Below, piece by piece: positions 10,504 through 17,163 of a DNA stretch of 35,850 nucleotides. The DNA is from SIG603 sp964370115 (GTDB lineage Bacteria > Bacillota > Clostridia > Oscillospirales > Acutalibacteraceae). Made by a program: the position numbers and the translations under genes. Location of the stretch: assembly GCA_964370115.1 (NCBI GenBank), contig CAYJIA010000021.1, positions 1 to 35,850 on the forward strand, written 5' to 3'. The notes beneath the pieces are model-generated. The model searched no databases, had not been told where the DNA came from, and saw nothing but the letters and a program-made list of their open reading frames with translations. How positions within the stretch are numbered: position 1 is the stretch's first letter; each line of letters begins with the position of its first letter.

Positions 10504-12759
10504 ATGAAATTCACACACGGAACATGGTTTTTGAAAGATGATGTTAAAATTATAAACGCAAATAGGGTAAGAGCCTATGATACCGACGACAAAAGCATAA
10601 GCTGTTATGCTCCTATGAGAAAAATTTCACATAGAGGGGAAACACTTGATGGACCTATGCTTACATATAGGTTTTCTACACCTGCAAAGAATATAATAAA
10701 AGTTCAGCTATATCACTTTATCGGCACAGGAGATGATAAGAAAAATCCTGAGTTTTTGCCGGAGATACCTGCTACAGTAGTGAATGAAGAAGATTATTTA
10801 ACACTTAAAAGTGGAGAACTTAGTGTCAAGATAGACTTAAATAACAGCCTTAACTATGAATTTTTATATAAAGGTAATTCGCTTACAAAAAGCGCCGAAA
10901 AATCTAGTGGACACATTACGCAAAACGGCAATACATACATGAGAGATCAACTGGATATAAAGGTCGATGAGCATGTGTATGGGCTCGGTGAGAGATTCGG
11001 CCCATTTGCAAAAAACGGGCAATGCATAGAAATGTGGAATGAAGACAGCGGGACAAACAGTGATTTAGCGTACAAAAACATACCGTTTTATGTGACTGAT
11101 AAAGGCTATGGAGTTTTTGTCAATAATAGCGGTAAAGTTTCATTTGAAGTGGATAGTGAACGACTAGGGCGCGTGAGTTTTAGTGTAAACGGAGAATATT
11201 TAGAATACTACATTATTGCTGGAGATGACATGAAAGCCACAGTAAGCAAATACACAGAGCTTACAGGCAAGCCTCCGCTTGTGCCGCTGTGGTCACTAGG
11301 ACTGTGGCTTTCAACTTCTTTTAGCACTGATTATAATGAGGAAACAGTTATGGGCTTTATAGATGGAATGCTTGAAAATAATATTCCGCTTAGTGTTTTT
11401 CACTTCGACTGTTTTTGGATGAAAGAAATGGAATGGTGCAACTTTGAGTGGGACACAGATGCTTTTCCAGACCCTTGTGGCATGATAGAGCGTATTCATC
11501 AAAAGGGAATTAAAACCTGCGTGTGGATTAATCCTTACTTTGCGCAAAAATCAAAATTATTCAAAGTTGCTTGTGAAAACGGATATTTTATTAAAAATAC
11601 AAAGGGCAGAGTTTTCCAAAGAAATGAATGGCAGGCAGGCAATGCGATACTAGATGTAACAAATCCACAGGCCATCGAGTGGTATAAAGAAAATTTAAGA
11701 AATATCTTGAAAACAGGAGTTGACTGCTTTAAAACCGACTTTGGCGAAAGAATACCTACAGAAGATATTGTTTATCACAGCGGAGCAGACCCGCTTATAA
11801 TGAGAAACCGCTATGCCTATATGTACAACGAAATTGTATATAATTTACTTGTTGAAGAACTGGGAGAGAAAGAGGCAATAGTATTTGCAAGAGGGGCTTG
11901 GGCAGGCAGTCAAAAATTTCCGACACATTGGGGTGGAGACTGTTGGTCTACTTATCAATCAATGAAAGAAACTTTGCGAGGCGGACTTTCACTTTCGCTA
12001 AGTGGATTTGCTTATTGGAGCCACGACCTTGGAGGGTTTGAAGACGCATCTTCTCCTGATGTTTATAAGAGATGGACAGCTTTTGGTCTTTTAAGTTCTC
12101 ATAGTAGACTTCATGGAAGTAAATCCTACAGAGTGCCATGGCATTACGACGATGAAGCGGTATCTGTATTAGAATTTTTCACTGATTTAAAACTTAAATT
12201 AGTACCGTATTATTATGCACTATCGCATAATGCTAAAAAAACAGGTGTTCCACTGCTTAGGCCGATGGTGCTAGAGTTTGAAAACGATAGAAACTGCAGC
12301 TATATCGACAGCCAGTTCATGATGGGTGACTCACTGCTTGTCGCACCTATCTTAAACGATGAAAGTAAGGCGATTTATTATTTGCCAAAGGGCAAATGGT
12401 ATAACATAATTGCAGGTAAAGAATACAATGGAGGTGAGTGGATAGAGGAAATTCACGGATACAAAAGCCTTCCGTTAATGATAAGAGAAAATTCTATTAT
12501 TCCGATGTGTGAAAATGGGGGAAAACCGACCGCAAAGCTTGAGGATATAGAATTTAAGATTTATAGGCTTAAAGAGGGTAATTACAGCTGTGAAGTATAT
12601 GATGAAGACGGAAATGTGGGTAGCATAAGCGTAAGCGTCATGGGTGACAAGTACGAGATTAAGTCACAGAATTTAACAAACTATAGCATCACTATCGTAG
12701 AGATAGGTGAAAACTTAAAACCCGATAAAGATGGTGTGATAGTGAGCGTATTAAAATAA
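10504..12759 (+). CDS. yicI: Alpha-xylosidase, glycoside hydrolase family 31 (YicI type)
   Basis: A 751-residue cytoplasmic protein without a signal peptide, close to the length of E. coli YicI (772). It shares long blocks with that enzyme: GVDCFKTDFGERIPT carries the nucleophile (Asp412 here), KFPTHWGGDC carries the likely acid/base Asp479, and GFAYWSHDLGGFE and LLSSHSRLHGSKSYRVPW line the active site. The N-terminal beta domain, the (beta/alpha)8 barrel and the C-terminal beta domains are all present. It should release alpha-linked xylose from the non-reducing end of xyloside oligosaccharides such as isoprimeverose. The start has AAAGGA upstream. Six bases separate its stop from the earliest start of the transporter gene, so the two form an operon. 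Close alpha-glucosidase activity is possible within GH31, but the KTDFGERIP block favours xylosidase. Confidence 0.93.
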   Translation: MKFTHGTWFLKDDVKIINANRVRAYDTDDKSISCYAPMRKISHRGETLDGPMLTYRFSTPAKNIIKVQLYHFIGTGDDKKNPEFLPEIPATVVNEEDYLTLKSGELSVKIDLNNSLNYEFLYKGNSLTKSAEKSSGHITQNGNTYMRDQLDIKVDEHVYGLGERFGPFAKNGQCIEMWNEDSGTNSDLAYKNIPFYVTDKGYGVFVNNSGKVSFEVDSERLGRVSFSVNGEYLEYYIIAGDDMKATVSKYTELTGKPPLVPLWSLGLWLSTSFSTDYNEETVMGFIDGMLENNIPLSVFHFDCFWMKEMEWCNFEWDTDAFPDPCGMIERIHQKGIKTCVWINPYFAQKSKLFKVACENGYFIKNTKGRVFQRNEWQAGNAILDVTNPQAIEWYKENLRNILKTGVDCFKTDFGERIPTEDIVYHSGADPLIMRNRYAYMYNEIVYNLLVEELGEKEAIVFARGAWAGSQKFPTHWGGDCWSTYQSMKETLRGGLSLSLSGFAYWSHDLGGFEDASSPDVYKRWTAFGLLSSHSRLHGSKSYRVPWHYDDEAVSVLEFFTDLKLKLVPYYYALSHNAKKTGVPLLRPMVLEFENDRNCSYIDSQFMMGDSLLVAPILNDESKAIYYLPKGKWYNIIAGKEYNGGEWIEEIHGYKSLPLMIRENSIIPMCENGGKPTAKLEDIEFKIYRLKEGNYSCEVYDEDGNVGSISVSVMGDKYEIKSQNLTNYSITIVEIGENLKPDKDGVIVSVLK

Positions 12760-12785
12760 AAATTGTGAAAGGTGAGTGCTTGGAT

Positions 12786-13970
12786 ATGGCGTCAAAAAAA
12801 TCTAAAATTATAATTTTCCTTGTCTTTTTTGCGTTTTTAATTTATGGGTCTATAGAAAGTCTTAGGACGGCTACACTTGCTAGTGTCGTGGAGGAAAATA
12901 ATCTTTCATATTCCCTCGGTGGAAGTATAGTCACGGTATACTTTATAGGATATATACTTTCGACTTTCGTAATGGGTGCCTTGGCTAAAAGAATAGGTAG
13001 CAAAAAGGTATTGCTAATGGGCTTAGGATTCTTTTTAATAGGTATTTCCATATATATTTTAGGCGGAATAGCCATTTTACTTACAGGTGCATTTTTTTCA
13101 GGTGTCGCAGGTGGAGCTATCGCAGTGTCCGGCAACTCCTTAGTAGTAGAGGCAGATCCAGAAAATAAAGGAAGAAATTTAAACTGGACTTCGCTTTTTC
13201 ACAGTGTAGGCTCAATGCTCATGCCACTTTACTGCTCGTTTTTATTTGCGACAAATGCAAGCTGGACTGTATCGTATATTTCTGTTATGCCAATTTTGGT
13301 AGTTGGGATTATACTCACATCAATTATAGCTTTTGGAAAAAAAGAAATAAAACCAATGAAAGAAAGCATAGAAAAAGCAGATGGGAAAAAGAAGATGTCA
13401 ATAAATAAGAGTCTCATATTTTTGCTGTTAATGGTCTTTTTATATGTTTTTAGCGAAGTTGGAATAATTACCTGGATGGTTGAATTTCTAAACACACAAA
13501 AAGGTTTATCTCTTGAAGTAGCATCAGGGTATCTTTCGGGATATTTCTTATTGGTTATGCTTGGACGTCTACTTGGCGGAGTAGCTATTGATCGTATTGG
13601 ATATGAAAAAAGCATAATATTTGCCTCGCTACTTGCGATGGCTGCCATTGCAGCTGGAATAATAGCAAATGATTTTAGCGCGGTTTTATTAGCGCTGTCA
13701 GGACTGTTTTTCTCTATTATATATCCGACTGGAATTGCAATTATATCTTCGATTATGCCTAAAAACACACAACAAGCAATAGGTTTGTATTCCGCTTGTG
13801 GAGGTGTAGGCGGAGCTGTTAGCGGATACCTCATGGGATCTTTAGGAGATGTACTAGGAATTGCAAGTGCTATGTGGGCTATAATTGTGCTATTAGCTTG
13901 TGTAATAATTAGCACGTTTGCAATTATAGTTTTTAACAAGAAAAAATCAGAAAAACAACTAAAATGTTAA
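12786..13970 (+). CDS. MFS sugar transporter, probable xyloside uptake
   Basis: A hydrophobic protein of 394 residues if started at the ATG at 12786, which has AAGGTGAG about 10 bases upstream; a GTG at 12765 would add seven residues that look non-membrane. About 12 membrane helices are visible. The loop after helix 2 has an MFS motif (FVMGALAKRIGSKKVLLMG) and the equivalent loop in the second half reads MLGRLLGGVAIDRIGYEKS, giving the two-fold MFS symmetry. It resembles the fucose-permease/YfkF-like branch in general form. Position directly behind the alpha-xylosidase suggests it imports the xyloside cleaved by that enzyme; substrate specificity is inference. No terminator is seen immediately after it. 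Confidence 0.85.
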   Translation: MASKKSKIIIFLVFFAFLIYGSIESLRTATLASVVEENNLSYSLGGSIVTVYFIGYILSTFVMGALAKRIGSKKVLLMGLGFFLIGISIYILGGIAILLTGAFFSGVAGGAIAVSGNSLVVEADPENKGRNLNWTSLFHSVGSMLMPLYCSFLFATNASWTVSYISVMPILVVGIILTSIIAFGKKEIKPMKESIEKADGKKKMSINKSLIFLLLMVFLYVFSEVGIITWMVEFLNTQKGLSLEVASGYLSGYFLLVMLGRLLGGVAIDRIGYEKSIIFASLLAMAAIAAGIIANDFSAVLLALSGLFFSIIYPTGIAIISSIMPKNTQQAIGLYSACGGVGGAVSGYLMGSLGDVLGIASAMWAIIVLLACVIISTFAIIVFNKKKSEKQLKC

Positions 13971-14115
13971 AAGAAGTTTCTCGCAGCGATTTATTTTAAC
14001 AAGGAGAGTGCTAAGAAATGTAGCAAAGCGAATTAATATGGAGGAAATATGTGAGTCCAAACCCTATATAAAAACAAAAAGACATCCAAATCTGTTATAC
14101 CTTCCATAATGACAA

Positions 14116-14157
14116 CCCCCACCTGATTTGAACAGTATTGTTCAGTTTAGGCGGGGG
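14116..14157. repeat. Inverted repeat with GC-rich arms
   Basis: CCCCCACCT (14116-14124) pairs with AGGCGGGGG (14149-14157) with one mismatch, and an inner GAACA/TGTTC pair caps a GTAT loop. The run of C/G stands out from the AT-rich surroundings. It could terminate the upstream operon, although the following T-tract is weak, or be the end of a decayed mobile element. Confidence 0.55.
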
Positions 14158-14228
14158 ATTTCTGTTTCAAAACGGCACTGTTTTCGAACGCTTTTGTTCA
14201 TTTCGGATAATAAATTTTTGCGAAAAAA

Positions 14229-14257
14229 TTGATTTCTTTTCTCATACGTAGTATTAT
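14229..14257 (+). promoter_or_regulatory. Promoter of the RsmH-like gene
   Basis: TTGATT at 14229-14234, a 17-base spacer and TATTAT at 14252-14257. An AAAGGAG site follows just before the ATG at 14288. Confidence 0.55.
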
Positions 14258-14287
14258 TATAGCAGAGATTATTTAAAGGAGATAAAA

Positions 14288-15337
14288 ATGACTGAAGAAA
14301 ATAAAGTGCACAAGAGAAGAAAGAGATATTCTGGCACACATCCCAAAAATTTTAAAGAAAAATATAAAGAACATAACCCTGAAAAATACGGAGATGTGAT
14401 AGAGAAAATTAAAAGTAAAGGCAATACACCAGCTGGTATGCACATTTCTATAATGGTGGATGAAATAATAGAATTTTTAGATATTAAACCTGGACAAAAA
14501 GGTTTAGATGCCACTTTAGGTTATGGTGGGCATACATCTGCAATGCTTAAATGTTTAAATGGACAGGGGCATATGTATTCCTTAGATATTGATCCTATTG
14601 AAATAGTTAAAACAAAAAAACGTTTAGAAGATAAGGGTTTTGGCGAAGATATTTTAACGGTAAAGAACATTAATTTTAAAGATATTGATTTAGTAGCTAA
14701 GGAAGCCGGCAAATTTGATTTTGTTTTGGCAGATTTAGGTGTATCGTCAATGCAAATAGATAATCCAGAAAGAGGTTTTTCTTTTAAAAGAGAAGGTGCT
14801 TTAGATTTGAGATTAAACCCTGAAAAAGGCATTTCAGCATCACAAAGATTAAGGAATATACGACAAGCAGACCTAGAACAAATGCTTATAGAAAATTCTG
14901 ATGAGCCGTATGCCCTGCAAATTTCAAGAGCGATTGTGGGTTATATTAAACGCAATAAAGGAATAAGCACTACCACACAGCTTAAGGATATAATCACAGA
15001 GGCATTACAGTATTTGCCTAAAAAAGAAAGGGAACATACTATAAAAAAATCTTGTCAAAGAACATTCCAGGCTTTGAGAATAGATGTTAATAACGAGTTT
15101 GAAGTTCTATATTCATTTTTAGAAAAATTGCCTGATATATTAAATCCAAATGGCAGAGTAGCTATTTTAACTTTTCATTCAGGGGAAGATAGATTAGTGA
15201 AAAAAAGCTTTAAAGAGCTTAAAAACAATGGTATATACAGCGATGTTGCCAGAAATGTTATAAGACCTACAGACGAGGAATGTAAAAAAAATACAAGAGC
15301 AAGTTCTACAAAAATGCGCTGGGCAATTAAGGCGTAA
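14288..15337 (+). CDS. RsmH/MraW-like rRNA cytosine methyltransferase paralogue
   Basis: A 349-residue protein of the family that N4-methylates C1402 in 16S rRNA. SAM-site motifs are present: GLDATLGYGGHTSAML (residues 72-87), SLDIDP (98-103) and ADLGVSSMQIDNPERGFSF. The C-terminal part has LTFHSGEDRLVKK where canonical RsmH reads FHSLEDRIVK. A lysine/arginine-rich extension of about 50 residues precedes the domain. It stands alone, far from mraZ, ftsL or other division genes that accompany the standard rsmH, so I read it as the second RsmH-type protein found in some Firmicutes. It may modify rRNA at the same or another cytosine. If no other rsmH exists in the genome it would simply be rsmH. 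The family call is firm; the target site is inferred. Confidence 0.85.
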   Translation: MTEENKVHKRRKRYSGTHPKNFKEKYKEHNPEKYGDVIEKIKSKGNTPAGMHISIMVDEIIEFLDIKPGQKGLDATLGYGGHTSAMLKCLNGQGHMYSLDIDPIEIVKTKKRLEDKGFGEDILTVKNINFKDIDLVAKEAGKFDFVLADLGVSSMQIDNPERGFSFKREGALDLRLNPEKGISASQRLRNIRQADLEQMLIENSDEPYALQISRAIVGYIKRNKGISTTTQLKDIITEALQYLPKKEREHTIKKSCQRTFQALRIDVNNEFEVLYSFLEKLPDILNPNGRVAILTFHSGEDRLVKKSFKELKNNGIYSDVARNVIRPTDEECKKNTRASSTKMRWAIKA

Positions 15338-15345
15338 AAGCCTAA

Positions 15346-15400
15346 CAACCGTATTAAATCTTAACCAAATTAATTGGAAAGGATATAATACGGTTGTTTT
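15346..15400 (+). terminator. Terminator of the RsmH-like gene; copy 2 of the dispersed hairpin repeat
   Basis: CAACCGTATTAAATC (15346-15360) pairs with GATATAATACGGTTG (15382-15396), with one mismatch, then TTTTT. It shares the 21-base loop length and much of the sequence of the element at 9107-9160. Confidence 0.75.
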
Positions 15401-15435
15401 TATGCCCAAATCCGCAGAGGAATAAAGAATTTTAA

Positions 15436-15477
15436 AAAAGCCTTTTCACAAAATAGAAGTGAAAAGGCTTTTCCTTT
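15436..15477. terminator. Bidirectional terminator between convergent operons
   Basis: AAAAGCCTTTTCAC (15436-15449) pairs perfectly with GTGAAAAGGCTTTT (15459-15472). A/T flanks on both sides suit termination of the methyltransferase gene and of the minus-strand formate-lyase operon. Confidence 0.75.
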
Positions 15478-15562
15478 GTCAATATGTGCTTGAGTTGGCA
15501 CTTGCTTTTATCAGAAACAGTTAGACAAACTAATTATTTTTTGCTATCGTCTTGCTTTTTGA

Positions 15563-16174
15563 TTAGGTTTTTGTTTTGCTATGGAGGAAAGGAATTATGC
15601 AGCATCCGAGCAAGTTTCCGATTGCGCAGATTGCGATAAAAATAACTGTATCAAAGTTCCAAGAATTAGCAAGTGATAAATAAAACATATTTGCAACAAC
15701 ATGTTCAAATTTTGCCATTATAAATATTACTATTGGAAGCGCAACAATTATGTATCGACCGAAGTCGTCTTTTTGTATTTTGTATCCTAGCACGGCAATG
15801 CTCATCATCACGCCACAAAAAATCGCCAATACAAACACTTCAATATAGCTGTGAGAAAGTTTGGACGCCAGTGCTTCCTCGGCATGGTTTATTATGTCGA
15901 GATTGGTTAATCTTAACGCATATCCAAACGATACTGTTCCAATAAGGTTTCCTATAAAAGCTACTAAAGTTATTGGAAGATATGTTTTTGCATCACTTGG
16001 TATGAAGCAACACTTTCCTGTATATAAGTTCCAGTCAAAGAGATAGATAACTAGTAGTCCCATTGAAAACAAGAGAGACCCTACCACGGAGCTATCGGCA
16101 GAAAGATATGCAACACCGGCAAGTGATATCGAAAAGCCAGCTAAAATGCTTTTCAACATATTTTTATAATCCAT
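15563..16174 (-). CDS. Formate/nitrite transporter family protein, probable formate channel (short form)
   Basis: A 203-residue membrane protein with about six hydrophobic segments. FNT landmarks: NLYTGKCCF at 49-57 (the family's LFTGN-like re-entrant loop), AFIGNLIGT at 72-80, KFEHVVANMFYLS at 155-167 with the conserved pore histidine (His158), and AIGNLLGCC at 184-192. Family members are usually 250-285 residues, so this one lacks much of the N-terminal extension and the C-terminal tail. Its start overlaps the activase gene by 11 bases, making it the last gene of the formate-lyase operon, like focA with pfl in other bacteria though in the reverse order. It most likely exports or imports the formate made by that enzyme. 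Nitrite or hydrosulfide as substrate cannot be excluded. Confidence 0.85.
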   Translation of the reverse strand: MDYKNMLKSILAGFSISLAGVAYLSADSSVVGSLLFSMGLLVIYLFDWNLYTGKCCFIPSDAKTYLPITLVAFIGNLIGTVSFGYALRLTNLDIINHAEEALASKLSHSYIEVFVLAIFCGVMMSIAVLGYKIQKDDFGRYIIVALPIVIFIMAKFEHVVANMFYLSLANSWNFDTVIFIAICAIGNLLGCCIIPFLHSKTKT

Positions 16175-16913
16175 TTCTTTTTCCTACCTTTATTCCAATC
16201 ATAACCTGTTTTAAAGCATAAGCTACCTGCTCGTTGCTCGTGGCAGGTACTCCCACTAAAGGGTATTTTAAATCCAGTTGACTATATTTGTTTTCGCCCA
16301 TGCAGTGATAGGGGATAAAGTCAAGTGCTTTAATGTTTTTTAACTTTGCCAAAAAAAGCCCAAGTTTAAACAAAGAAGTATCGTCGAGCGTATAATCTCT
16401 TATTATCACATGCCTTAACCAAACGTCTTTATTTATATCTGAGAGATACTGTGCAAATTGTAATATCGGTTTGTTGTCCACGCCAGTTAATAGAGCGTGC
16501 GCCTTCTTATCAATGTGCTTTATGTCTAATAGCACGAGGTCGGTTACCGACATAAGTTCATCAAAACGAGAGGTGTCTCGTATATTAAATGTAATTCCAG
16601 AGGTATCTAACGCGGTATGGATACCTCTAGATTTTGCACGTTTAAAAAGCTCTGTCACAAAGTCAATTTGCAAAAGGGGCTCACCGCCGGTGACGGTGAT
16701 ACCTCCTCTTGTAAATTCACTTGTTTCATTAAATTTATTTATAACCTCGTCAACTGACATTATGCGTCCCGAACCTATTTTCCATGTGTCGGGATTATGA
16801 CAATATAGGCAACGCAATGGACAGCCCTGTAAAAATACTACAAACCGAATTCCTGGGCCGTCTACGGTTCCAAAGCTGTCAAACGAGTGAATAAAACCAT
16901 CGACTGCTTTCAT
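16164..16913 (-). CDS. pflA: Pyruvate formate-lyase activating enzyme (radical SAM)
   Basis: A 249-residue protein. The N-terminal FGTVDGPGIRFVVFLQGCPLRC block and the cluster motif CPLRCLYC (Cys31, Cys35, Cys38) identify a glycyl-radical activase with a single 4Fe-4S cluster. The GGITVTGGEPLLQ motif contacts SAM, and LDTSG and LLDIKHID are typical of PflA. Extra ferredoxin-type clusters found in activases of other glycyl-radical enzymes are absent, in line with a pyruvate formate-lyase activase. The ATG at 16913 overlaps the stop of the glycyl-radical subunit (ATGA), so translation is coupled. It abstracts a hydrogen from the glycine of the partner, here Gly54 of the separate 79-residue protein. 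Confidence 0.95.
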   Translation of the reverse strand: MKAVDGFIHSFDSFGTVDGPGIRFVVFLQGCPLRCLYCHNPDTWKIGSGRIMSVDEVINKFNETSEFTRGGITVTGGEPLLQIDFVTELFKRAKSRGIHTALDTSGITFNIRDTSRFDELMSVTDLVLLDIKHIDKKAHALLTGVDNKPILQFAQYLSDINKDVWLRHVIIRDYTLDDTSLFKLGLFLAKLKNIKALDFIPYHCMGENKYSQLDLKYPLVGVPATSNEQVAYALKQVMIGIKVGKRNGL

Positions 16914-17149
16914 AATTTAGAGTGAAATGTTCGTGAAATAATATCATCTTGTTGCTCTTTGTTAAGTTTTACAAAATTCACCGCGTATCCGGATACACGA
17001 ACTGTTAGTTGAGGATACTTTTCAGGATGATTTTGCGCATCTAAAAGCGTTTCCTTAGTGAAAACATTTACATTAAGGTGATGACCACCTTTTTTAGTGT
17101 AACTGTCGAGTAATTCAACGAGGTTGTCTACTTGTTGTTTGCTTGCCAT
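16910..17149 (-). CDS. Separate glycyl-radical subunit of pyruvate formate-lyase (GrcA-like)
   Basis: A 79-residue protein equal to the C-terminal radical domain of pyruvate formate-lyase. GGHHLNVNVFTKETL is followed by the hallmark YPQLTVRVSGYAVNFVKL with the radical glycine at residue 54, and it ends QDDIISRTFHSKL. In most bacteria this stretch is fused to the catalytic core. Here it has its own ATG, an AAGGAG site 8 bases upstream, and lies 14 bases after the core gene's stop. It resembles E. coli GrcA (YfiD), the spare part that replaces damaged radical domains. The neighbouring core lacks this domain, so in this operon it seems to be the sole radical carrier rather than a spare. It should bind the core to rebuild an active enzyme. 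Confidence 0.9.
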   Translation of the reverse strand: MASKQQVDNLVELLDSYTKKGGHHLNVNVFTKETLLDAQNHPEKYPQLTVRVSGYAVNFVKLNKEQQDDIISRTFHSKL

Positions 17150-17163
17150 AATAAAATCTCCTT

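Larger units (their letters stand above)
13971..14287. other. Intergenic region with hairpin and promoter
   Basis: No credible gene. It holds a large inverted repeat at 14116-14157 and a promoter at 14229-14257. The first 130 bases contain spare GGAG-like motifs followed only by very short frames, which may be remnants of decayed sequence. Confidence 0.5.

Noticed and set aside
13229..13939. 236-residue minus-strand frame opposite the MFS gene
   Set aside because: It mirrors the hydrophobic codon pattern of the real transporter. It has no ribosome binding site, and Ile/Pro/Ser richness is typical of antisense frames.
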